38,083 bases of DNA from Clostridiales bacterium DTU023 (GTDB lineage Bacteria > Bacillota > Clostridia > Saccharofermentanales > DTU023): NCBI GenBank assembly GCA_001512945.1, contig LFTF01000127.1:1-38083 (forward strand), in the 5' to 3' direction. Position 1 is the first letter of the stretch, and each line of letters starts with the position of its first letter. The position numbers were made by a program, and so were the translations under genes. The notes beneath the pieces were generated by a model. That model was not told the DNA's origin. It was given only the letters and a program-made list of their open reading frames with translations, and did not search any database. Positions 9,951-18,305 of this stretch are shown piece after piece.

Positions 9951-12900
9951 TCAGTCGTTCGGAGACGCTACAACGACGGCGAATACCATCTGATGGCCGT
10001 TGATGTCCCACGTTTGCGCGGTTACTCCTTCGGGGAGCGCTTCGCCTTCATCGTAATAGATCATCTGATCAGCCAAGACATCCGCCATGATGTCTTCGGC
10101 ATAGTCATCAAAGACTTTCTGCTGCTCATTACGCATGACATGTAAATAGATCCGGTCTGTGACCTGGAAACCACTGGATCGACGCATCGTCTGCACCTTG
10201 CTGACGATCTCACGAACCATACCTTCTTCGATCAATTCCAGTGTTAAGGCTGTCACCAGGGCGACTTTGACATCGCCTGCGGTTTCTACGGCAAATCCTT
10301 CGGCCGGTATTTCCTCAACGAGCAGATCGTCAAGCGTCAGATGGTAAACCGTGCCGTCAACGTCAAGCTCAATTGTGCGATCCTGCTGAAGCGCGTCCAT
10401 GGTGACTCTGCCTGGTAGCGCCTCGATCATGGGGCGCGCTTTGGGAAGATCTCCACCCATCAAACGCCCGAGCGTTCTTAGTTGCGGCTTGAAAGTGAAA
10501 TCGATGAGGCACCTGTCGTCCTCTGCGACTGTGAGTTTGCGAACATTTAGCTCGTCTAAGATAAGCGCGCACAATTCCGCGGAAAGAGGTTTTGTTCCGA
10601 CTACAACCATTTCAGACAACGGCTGGCGAATCTTGAGTTGCGCGTTGTTTCTTGCCGCGCGCCCCAGTGATACAAGCTCGAGCACGCGCTCCATATCTTG
10701 TTCAAGCGCCGAGTCGATCCGATCTTCGCGTGCGGTTGGGAAATCGCACATGTGTATACTTTCCGGTACATTCGGGAAATGACCGGCTATAAGGTTTTGG
10801 TAAACAGTTTCGGCCATAAATGGCGTAAAAGGCGCGATCAGATGTGCCATTGTCACCAGGATGTCGTGCAACACGATATAGGCTGTGATCTTGTCAGCAT
10901 CCATGTCAGGACCCCAGTAACGCTCACGCGACCGGCGAACATACCAATTCGATAAATCTTCAACGAACGCTTCCAAAGCTCGCGCGGCCATCGTGATGTC
11001 GCAAGCTTCGAGTCTTTTGTCGACTTCACGGCAAAGCGAATTCAACCGGCTCTCAATCCAACGGTCCATCACCGTCTTGTGTTCATCAACGGGGTAATCC
11101 CGATATTCATACCTATCAAACTCGTCAATATTCGCGTAAAGCACAAAGAACGCGTACGTGTTCCAGAATGTACCCATGAAACGTCGCTTGGCCTCATTGA
11201 CGGACGCTTCCGAAAAACGGGCCGAGAGCCAGGGTTGGCTTCCGGAATAGAACATCCACCGCATGGCGTCCGCGCCCTCGAGGTCGAGAATACTCGCCGG
11301 CTCAACGATATTGCCCAAATGCTTTGACATCTTGATGCCGTCCTTGTCGAGAACATGTCCCAGCACCAAACACATCTTGTAAGCCTCGCTGTCAAAGAGG
11401 CATGTACTAATCGCGTGAAGATTGTAAAACCAGCCGCGTGTCTGATCGATCGCCTCGGAAATAAAGTCTGCGGGCATCCGCTCTTTGCAAATTTCTTGAT
11501 TTTCAAATGGGTAGTGATACTGAGCAAATGGCATTGAACCGGCATCATACCAACAGTCAATAACTTCCGGAACACGATTCATCACGCCTGAACACTCCGG
11601 ACACGTCAGATGGACGCGGTCGATCATCGGCTTGTGAAGTTCAATATCTTCCGGACAGTCAGGCGACATCTTTTTCATCTCCGCGATTGAACCTACCATA
11701 TGGAGTTTGTCACACGATTCACACTCCCATACGGGTAGCGGTGTGCCCCAGTAGCGTTCGCGCGACAGGCACCAATCGACAACATTTTCAAGGAAATTGC
11801 CAAACCGTCCCGGACCGATGTGTGGAGGGATCCAGTTAATCTTTGCATTATTTACAAGCAAATTGTCGCGTACTTTGGTCATCTCAATGAACCACGCCAT
11901 GCGCGCATAATAAATGAGCGGCGTGTCGCAGCGCCAGCAAAACGGATAGGTATGCTCCGTCTCATCCTCACCGAGGAGGAGATTCCATTCTCTCAAAAGC
12001 TCAACAAGTCCATCGTCGGCATCCTTGCAGAAGACACCGACAAATCCGGTGACCTCCTCCGTCATAGTGCCGTCTTCTGCAACAAACTGGATCAGCGGCA
12101 AATCATTGGCACGACCGATCCGCGCGTCATCTTCACCGAACGCCGGAGCGATGTGCACAATTCCTGTGCCTTCCGTCAGCGTGACGTAAGGATCCGCGAC
12201 AACATAGAATGCTTGCTTGCCCGAATTGGCGACCGTATCAACCGCGTACGGATAGATCGGCTCGTATTTTTTTCCGAGCAGATCACTGCCTTTATATGTA
12301 TCGAGTATGCGGGCGTCTTCGCCGAAGACTTTGTGACATAAAGCTTTGGCAACAATGTATCTGGGATTTCCCGGTGATCCGCCGGGTTCCTGATCGACTT
12401 CGCAAAGCACATAAAGCTCATCCGCGTTAACGCACAAGGCGACGTTCGACGGAAGTGTCCACGGAGTCGTAGTCCAGATAGCAAAGTAAGTATTAGATTG
12501 CCCCTCAACACGAGCACGTACAAAAATCGACCGCTCCTTGATATCGCGGTATCCTTGCGCAACCTCGTGGCTTGAAAGTGATGTTCCGCAGCGCGGGCAA
12601 TAGGGCACTACCTTGTGTCCCTTGTAAATCAGTCCTTTATCCCAGATCTCGCGAAGCGACCACCAAACCGACTCGATATAGTCATTTTCGTAAGTAACGT
12701 ACGGATTGTCCATGTCGGCCCAAAATCCAATGCGCTCTGACATCTCCTCCCATTCTCTCTTGTATTTCCAAACAGATTCTTTGCATTCTTTTATGAATGC
12801 CTCGACGCCAAACGCCTCGATCTGTTCCTTACCATCCAGGCCGAGCCGTTTCTCAACCTCCAGCTCCACAGGAAGACCGTGTGTGTCCCATCCGGCTTTG

Positions 12901-13142
12901 CGCGGTACGAAGTAACCCTTCATCGTCCGGTAACGCGGGATGAGATCTTTAATGGCGCGTGTCAGCACATGGCCGGCGTGTGGCATACCGTTCGCGGTCG
13001 GCGGGCCGTCATAAAATGAATATATAGGCCCATCTTCTCTGTTTTGCATCGATTTATTAAAAACATCGTGTTCTCGCCAAAAAGTCAGAATTTTTTCTTC
13101 ACGTTGGACAAAATCGAGACCGCTGTCTACTTTTTCATACAT
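9951..13142 (-). CDS. ileS: Isoleucyl-tRNA synthetase (IleS2-like)
   Basis: 1063 aa; NGMPHAGHVLTRAIKDLIPRYRTMKGY (HxGH), GWDTHGLPVE, GIKMSKHLGN (KMSKx), CP1 editing-domain motifs. Confidence 0.96.
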   Translation of the reverse strand: MYEKVDSGLDFVQREEKILTFWREHDVFNKSMQNREDGPIYSFYDGPPTANGMPHAGHVLTRAIKDLIPRYRTMKGYFVPRKAGWDTHGLPVELEVEKRLGLDGKEQIEAFGVEAFIKECKESVWKYKREWEEMSERIGFWADMDNPYVTYENDYIESVWWSLREIWDKGLIYKGHKVVPYCPRCGTSLSSHEVAQGYRDIKERSIFVRARVEGQSNTYFAIWTTTPWTLPSNVALCVNADELYVLCEVDQEPGGSPGNPRYIVAKALCHKVFGEDARILDTYKGSDLLGKKYEPIYPYAVDTVANSGKQAFYVVADPYVTLTEGTGIVHIAPAFGEDDARIGRANDLPLIQFVAEDGTMTEEVTGFVGVFCKDADDGLVELLREWNLLLGEDETEHTYPFCWRCDTPLIYYARMAWFIEMTKVRDNLLVNNAKINWIPPHIGPGRFGNFLENVVDWCLSRERYWGTPLPVWECESCDKLHMVGSIAEMKKMSPDCPEDIELHKPMIDRVHLTCPECSGVMNRVPEVIDCWYDAGSMPFAQYHYPFENQEICKERMPADFISEAIDQTRGWFYNLHAISTCLFDSEAYKMCLVLGHVLDKDGIKMSKHLGNIVEPASILDLEGADAMRWMFYSGSQPWLSARFSEASVNEAKRRFMGTFWNTYAFFVLYANIDEFDRYEYRDYPVDEHKTVMDRWIESRLNSLCREVDKRLEACDITMAARALEAFVEDLSNWYVRRSRERYWGPDMDADKITAYIVLHDILVTMAHLIAPFTPFMAETVYQNLIAGHFPNVPESIHMCDFPTAREDRIDSALEQDMERVLELVSLGRAARNNAQLKIRQPLSEMVVVGTKPLSAELCALILDELNVRKLTVAEDDRCLIDFTFKPQLRTLGRLMGGDLPKARPMIEALPGRVTMDALQQDRTIELDVDGTVYHLTLDDLLVEEIPAEGFAVETAGDVKVALVTALTLELIEEGMVREIVSKVQTMRRSSGFQVTDRIYLHVMRNEQQKVFDDYAEDIMADVLADQMIYYDEGEALPEGVTAQTWDINGHQMVFAVVVASPND

Positions 13143-13234
13143 GAATTGTGTTCTCCTTGCAGGTTGTCATCTTCGCCCGATCTTGGGACACTGTCAAAAA
13201 TTGCAGGTGCCGGCGGCAGACCAATATCTAAATG

Positions 13235-13264
13235 ATTATAGTGTCAGGCGCCAGTTTGTGTCAA
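13235..13264 (-). promoter_or_regulatory. Consensus promoter for ileS (TTGACA-N18-TATAAT)
   Basis: Minus strand: TTGACA (13259-13264), 18-bp spacer, TATAAT (13235-13240), ~93 nt upstream of the ileS ATG. Confidence 0.85.
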
Positions 13265-13423
13265 TCAAACACCTTCCTACCGCGGTTCAGACAATCAGGA
13301 CAAGTGTGTATGTTCGCTAGTATTTTATGCAATCATGGCGCTGATGTTCACCTAATGTTCACATTTCAGTGATATTTTATGGGTGGAGAATTACTCTACA
13401 GAGGAATCATTGAGGAGGTTTTT

Positions 13424-14788
13424 ATGTTAGAAAAATGGTTTAAGCTCAAAGATCACGGCGTAAACGTGAAGGGTGAGCTTGCGGCCGGTTTAACGACGTT
13501 CATGACAATGGCGTACATACTGGCTGTCAACCCCCAAATTTTGAGTGCAACTGGCATGAATCCAGGCGGCGTGCTGATTGCTACAGCGCTCGCATCCGCG
13601 GTTGCCTGCGTCGCCATGGCCTTCATGGCCAACCTGCCGTTTGCGCTCGCACCCGGCATGGGACTAAACGCGTATTTTGCCTATACGGTTGTGCTCCAGA
13701 TGGGGTATTCGTGGCAATTCGCTCTGTTTGCGGTATTTGTTGAAGGACTTATCTTTATTGTCCTTTCATTGACCAATGTCCGCGAAGCAATTTTCGATGC
13801 GATCCCGCTATCGCTCAAGCATGCGGTTGGCGCTGGCATCGGTCTATTTATCGCATTCATCGGTCTGCAAAATTCAGGCCTCGTCCAGAAAAATCCTGAG
13901 ACACTAGTTGAACTCGTCCCTTTCAAAGACACAATGGGCAACGTCGGACTACCCGCGCTCCTAACGCTTGTCGGCGTCATCCTGATCGCTGTGCTCGCGC
14001 ACAAGAAGGTGAAGGGCTCGTTGCTGATCGGCATGCTGGGAGTCTGGATCGTTGGCATTATTTTGCAGGCAACCGGACTCTATGTAGTACAACCGGAACT
14101 TGGAATGTTCTCACTCTATCCTTCGTGGGGATTGCCCGATTTTGCCGGATTCGGTCAGATCGCAGGCCAGGCGTTCAGCGCGGAGGCATTTGCGAACTTC
14201 AACATCGGAGATTTCATAATCATCTTGTTCTCGTTCCTGTTTGTCGATATCTTTGACACACTGGGCACACTTATTGGGGTCGCCTCCAAGGCAGACATGC
14301 TTGATGAAAACGGCAAACTTCCAAAAATCAAAGGCGCGCTGTTAGCTGATGCTGTCGGCACAGTTGTCGGTGCTGTCGCAGGAACATCAACCGTCACGAC
14401 CTACGTCGAGAGTGCCGCCGGTGTCGCTGAAGGTGGCCGCACAGGACTTACAGCACTCACAACAGGTGTTCTTTTCCTGTTTGCGATCATCTTGGCACCG
14501 ATCTTCGTCGCGATCCCGGCGTTTGCGACCTCGGCCGCGTTGATCTACGTCGGATTTTTGATGTTGTCATCTATCCTGAAGGTTGATTTCAATGACATCA
14601 CTGAAGCACTCCCCGCATACGTTGCCTTGTTTGCGATGCCGTTCTTCTACAGCATCTCAGCCGGCATTATGCTAGGGATCATCTTCTACGTCCTGATCAA
14701 CCTACTCAGCGGCAAATTCGAAAAGATCAGCGTGCTGATGTACATCTTGGCTATTGCGTTTATCTTGAAATTCGCTTTCTTAGGTTAA
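13424..14788 (+). CDS. NCS2 family purine (guanine/hypoxanthine/adenine) permease
   Basis: Start MLEKWFKLKDHGVNVKGELAAGLTTFMTMAYILAVNP behind TGAGGAGGTTTTT; FALAPGMGLNAYFAY and SFLFVDIFDTLGTLIGVA are PbuG/PbuO-type motifs. Confidence 0.93.
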   Translation: MLEKWFKLKDHGVNVKGELAAGLTTFMTMAYILAVNPQILSATGMNPGGVLIATALASAVACVAMAFMANLPFALAPGMGLNAYFAYTVVLQMGYSWQFALFAVFVEGLIFIVLSLTNVREAIFDAIPLSLKHAVGAGIGLFIAFIGLQNSGLVQKNPETLVELVPFKDTMGNVGLPALLTLVGVILIAVLAHKKVKGSLLIGMLGVWIVGIILQATGLYVVQPELGMFSLYPSWGLPDFAGFGQIAGQAFSAEAFANFNIGDFIIILFSFLFVDIFDTLGTLIGVASKADMLDENGKLPKIKGALLADAVGTVVGAVAGTSTVTTYVESAAGVAEGGRTGLTALTTGVLFLFAIILAPIFVAIPAFATSAALIYVGFLMLSSILKVDFNDITEALPAYVALFAMPFFYSISAGIMLGIIFYVLINLLSGKFEKISVLMYILAIAFILKFAFLG

Positions 14789-14830
14789 GACGTTACTGTA
14801 GCTAACACACCAACAACACCTCTGTTTTAG

Positions 14831-14863
14831 AAAAGCCCAGGCAGGAAGCCCGGGCTTTTCTTG
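14831..14863 (+). terminator. Rho-independent terminator of the NCS2 permease
   Basis: AAAAGCCC A GGC AGGAA GCC C GGGCTTTT followed by CTTGTATTT. Confidence 0.9.
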
Positions 14864-14951
14864 TATTTAGACACATCGCTCGAGCCCACTCATGGCTCAT
14901 GATCATTGAGCCTGTTGCAGAGTATCTTATCTTTCGTGTACGCTTGACACT

Positions 14952-15803
14952 ATGAATCCTTGGTTAATTGCGTTTCTTCCCATGATGGGTGCCGGAGCAC
15001 TATGTCTGCTCTATGGGTTTTTCATCGAACCACACTGGATCAAAACTCGCAAAATAACGATTACGGTCACTCGAGATAAACCATTCTATGGCAAGACAGT
15101 CGTCTTTTTCTCTGATATTCACGTTGGTCCGACAACAACCCCGAAGAAACTTGAACGACAAATGCGAGCCATCATGGCAATGAAACCAGACGCCATCATA
15201 TTCGGCGGCGATCTGGTCGAAGAACCAACACCGCTGAGAAACGAACACTTTCGTTTGATGGTCACCAGCGCTCTGTCAACGCTTCAAGCACCGCTCGGGA
15301 AATGGGCCATATTCGGCAATCACGATGTCGAAGCTCCGCGCTTCCGCACCTGGGTAACAGAGGCACTTGAAGCATCAGGGTTCACGATTTTGGAAAATGA
15401 AGGCCTAGAGCTTTCCGGACTTCCCGTTTGGGGATTTGCGAATACACATCACAGTCTGCCGCTATTTGACAGGAACACGCTCTATGGAGAATCAGCTGAA
15501 GACAAGAAAGACCCTTACACGCTCTTCTTAGTACACGAATCGGACTGGTTCCCCGACACAATGCCCGCAAACGGTCCAGGACTTGTTCTGTGCGGTCACT
15601 CGCACCATGGGCAGGTTACTCTGTTCGGTCTTCCCCTGATGCGCCCAGCGGGCGGTAAGCGCTACTGGAAAGGTCGCTATCAACTAGACAGCGATCTCTC
15701 CCTTGTCGTTAGCGCGGGACTTGGAACCGTGCATATACATGCCCGATTTTTCGCGCGCCCTGACATACTGTTTGTTGTGTTTGGAGAAGATCTCGTCAGT
15801 TAA
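14952..15803 (+). CDS. Metallophosphoesterase (YkuE-like, N-terminal TM anchor)
   Basis: Calcineurin-like motifs FFSDIHVGP, IIFGGDLVEE, IFGNHDVE, LVLCGHSHHGQV; N-terminal TM helix. Confidence 0.9.
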   Translation: MNPWLIAFLPMMGAGALCLLYGFFIEPHWIKTRKITITVTRDKPFYGKTVVFFSDIHVGPTTTPKKLERQMRAIMAMKPDAIIFGGDLVEEPTPLRNEHFRLMVTSALSTLQAPLGKWAIFGNHDVEAPRFRTWVTEALEASGFTILENEGLELSGLPVWGFANTHHSLPLFDRNTLYGESAEDKKDPYTLFLVHESDWFPDTMPANGPGLVLCGHSHHGQVTLFGLPLMRPAGGKRYWKGRYQLDSDLSLVVSAGLGTVHIHARFFARPDILFVVFGEDLVS

Positions 15804-15818
15804 CTGATGCCGAAAATC

Positions 15819-17360
15819 CTATTGCGATGAGAATATGGCGCGCTTCTTGACGATCTGTTCATCGACCCGTTCAATGTAGACCAACAAGTCTTTGGGATTG
15901 TAAAGGCGTTTTGCCTTACCTTCTACAATTGCTTTCGATGACGATCCGCTGCCGAGACCGATAACAGGTACTTGGTCACTCATCATGGCAACATTGTAAA
16001 GAGATCCTCGGCCATCTCTCGTAAACCCCGTGTTTTCAAGGCCAGATCTGCAGTTTTGTTGACGATAAAGATAATAAGGAGCGTACCCATGTTCACGTAG
16101 GAGCGCATGTGCCCGTTCAACGGCATCGATCAGAGCTTGATCGGGCAAGAGAACATCGCGATCTACCAACATTTGGTCTAGGTATGAACCTTTTTTAACC
16201 GCAAGTGTATGAAGTGTAATGTTCTCAGGTCCAAGTTCGATGACTCTACTCAATGAGTCCAGCAGTTTAGTTGCGTTTTCACCGGGAAGGCCCGCGATAA
16301 GATCCATATTGATATCATCAAATCCCATGGAACGCGCGAGATGAAATGCCTTTACGGTTTCTTCGACCGTATGTCCCCGACCGATGCGTCGCAATGTCTC
16401 ATCGTGCATCGTCTGAGGGTTGATACAAATCTTATGAAAACCGAATTCCCTTGAAATCTCAAGTTTCTCCCGGTCAATCGTATCCGGACGCCCCGCTTCC
16501 ATGGTCAGCTCAACATCCTCACCAAGCGGTGCGACTGCGAGAATACCTTCTAAGTAACGGCGGAACAGAGGGACGGGAAGGCTTGTCGGTGTGCCTCCAC
16601 CATAGTAGACAGCGGCAATACGACCCGTGAAGCTATCAGTGAAGACACCTTGGGCTTCTTGGATGACCGCTTCTACATACTTGTCGAGACTTGCGCCGTG
16701 TCTTCTCGCGTCCTGCGTGATAAAACTGCAATACAAGCATCGGCTCGGACAAAATGGCAACCCAACGTAGAGAAGACAGTGGTTATTGTCCTTCTCAATC
16801 CGCGAAAGAATCGATTCTTCAGCAAGCGCTGTCTCAACCGCAAGGCGAGCCTTGGGAACAGAAAGGCGCCAGTAATCAACGAGCTCGTTGATCGCGTTGG
16901 CTTTGATCTGAGCCGGTTGTTGTGCGAGATTAGCTACCTTCCCAATCACCTCACGTGCGATCTGAGTGGGCCTAACTCCCGTCAACGCACCCCATGGATA
17001 CTCTATCCCCGTCTCTCGTGACAAAATAATGTGAAGTTGTTGCTTGAGTACACGACGCACTTCATGGAGCGGTATATGCTCGGAAATAGTATCGGTTTCC
17101 TGCCAAATATCTCCTTGAATTCGCAGACGCTTTATCGTCGTGACCGTCACAAAACAGTCAGAAGTCCCACTTCGACAAGCATTGCGAGTAGTATCCTGGC
17201 TGATAGGCGGATTGACCGTCGAGATTACGGATACTTGCTTGCTATAGGGTGCTTGGCAGGTATTCTCTTCAGTTTGTATGAACGATCCGACAAAAACCCG
17301 CGCCGCGCTCATCAACACAGGCAATTCCATGTGGCCATGCGCTTCGATTACAAAAGTCAC
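15819..17360 (-). CDS. hemZ: Coproporphyrinogen dehydrogenase HemZ-like radical SAM protein
   Basis: Radical SAM CxxxCxxC (CPSRCLYCSF), YYGGGTPTSLP, ELTMEAGRPDTID; HemZ-type N-terminal extension (GVRPTQIAREVI). Confidence 0.9.
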   Translation of the reverse strand: MTFVIEAHGHMELPVLMSAARVFVGSFIQTEENTCQAPYSKQVSVISTVNPPISQDTTRNACRSGTSDCFVTVTTIKRLRIQGDIWQETDTISEHIPLHEVRRVLKQQLHIILSRETGIEYPWGALTGVRPTQIAREVIGKVANLAQQPAQIKANAINELVDYWRLSVPKARLAVETALAEESILSRIEKDNNHCLLYVGLPFCPSRCLYCSFITQDARRHGASLDKYVEAVIQEAQGVFTDSFTGRIAAVYYGGGTPTSLPVPLFRRYLEGILAVAPLGEDVELTMEAGRPDTIDREKLEISREFGFHKICINPQTMHDETLRRIGRGHTVEETVKAFHLARSMGFDDINMDLIAGLPGENATKLLDSLSRVIELGPENITLHTLAVKKGSYLDQMLVDRDVLLPDQALIDAVERAHALLREHGYAPYYLYRQQNCRSGLENTGFTRDGRGSLYNVAMMSDQVPVIGLGSGSSSKAIVEGKAKRLYNPKDLLVYIERVDEQIVKKRAIFSSQ

Positions 17361-17373
17361 GGCAAATCCCTCA

Positions 17374-18207
17374 TTAAAGAACCCCTGCCCGCGAGAGCAA
17401 CCAAAGCGTCAGCAGGACAATCGGCTGGTGAAATAAGTACACCCAAAGAGAATGACGGCCGAGAAACCTGAAAGGACGGCCCATTTTATGGAAGAAACCT
17501 TCGCCTTTTACAAGCGACAGGCCGGGAGCATAAAGTGTGTAACCAATCGCAGCGCCAGCCAGGAAAAATCCGATCCATGGGAAGAGAGGCATCTGATCTA
17601 ACACATGAACGCCTTCCGCCGCGGATCCGAGTATAACGAGTAGCGGATTCTTTGACACCTCCGGGAGAATGGGATTTATGATGGACGCGATGAAAATCCC
17701 CAAAATACCGGCAATGATAAGCATACCGGTCATGATGTGCTGTTTGTTCTTGCGAGGAGCATCACGTTCTCCGGTATCTGTTGTCAACTCGGTTGGCGGC
17801 AACCATCCGCGTTTTTCAGACAATTTTTCAATCAACGCGTAAACGAGAGTTGATACAGTCACCACTTGAATGACATTGAAGAAGATGATTCCAATATGAG
17901 TAAAATGGTCTACGGTAACCGTCAAAGCCACCGTCGCAAGGCTAACCAGCACCATCCGCAAACCGCGCTTCATACTATTTCTGGAAAATCTCGAACTGAT
18001 TCCTGATACGGTGAGAAAAACGGCAAGGACTAGCGGTCTTCCTACATAATAAAACCAGTAATCGTATTGAAAAGCGAAAAATTCAATATTGTAAATTTCA
18101 TATAAATCGCCAATTGTATGGTGGAACATCATCAGGGTGAGCGTGCATCCTCTTATGAAGTCAATTTCCGGGATGCGTTGCTTGACTTGTGTCTGCTGTG
18201 TATCCAT
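17374..18207 (-). CDS. DUF1624 / heparan-alpha-glucosaminide N-acetyltransferase-like membrane protein
   Basis: RIPEIDFIRGCTLTLMMFHHTIGDL, multiple TM helices, C-terminal FLGRHSLWVYLFHQPIVLL. Confidence 0.85.
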   Translation of the reverse strand: MDTQQTQVKQRIPEIDFIRGCTLTLMMFHHTIGDLYEIYNIEFFAFQYDYWFYYVGRPLVLAVFLTVSGISSRFSRNSMKRGLRMVLVSLATVALTVTVDHFTHIGIIFFNVIQVVTVSTLVYALIEKLSEKRGWLPPTELTTDTGERDAPRKNKQHIMTGMLIIAGILGIFIASIINPILPEVSKNPLLVILGSAAEGVHVLDQMPLFPWIGFFLAGAAIGYTLYAPGLSLVKGEGFFHKMGRPFRFLGRHSLWVYLFHQPIVLLTLWLLSRAGVL

Positions 18208-18234
18208 GATCGCAAGGCCTCCTAATGATCGAGT

Positions 18235-18284
18235 TTTAAAAAAGCGGTGTCGGGAAAATCACAGAAGATCTTCCCGACACCGCC
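18235..18284 (-). terminator. Strong Rho-independent terminator of ppdK
   Basis: Minus strand: GCGGTGTCGGGAA-loop-TTCCCGACACCGC (13-bp perfect stem, 18244-18256/18271-18283) followed by TTTTTT. Confidence 0.93.
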
Positions 18285-18305
18285 ATGGTCAACTGAGCGC
18301 TTTAA

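Noticed and set aside
11820-12341. 173-aa plus-strand ORF inside ileS
   Set aside because: Fully antisense to a well-supported ileS; no recognisable domain or RBS. The same applies to 19495-19989 (antisense to ppdK), 11069-11575, 29232-29702, 3447-3836 and other shadow ORFs.
13143-13300. Possible T-box leader for ileS (CGCGGTTC at 13280)
   Set aside because: It lies upstream of the consensus promoter, lacks the full TGGNACCGCG complement and antiterminator, and the leader is only ~85 nt.
13240-13423. Purine riboswitch upstream of the NCS2 permease
   Set aside because: No conserved TATA...loop sequences or P1-P3 arrangement of a purine aptamer could be seen.
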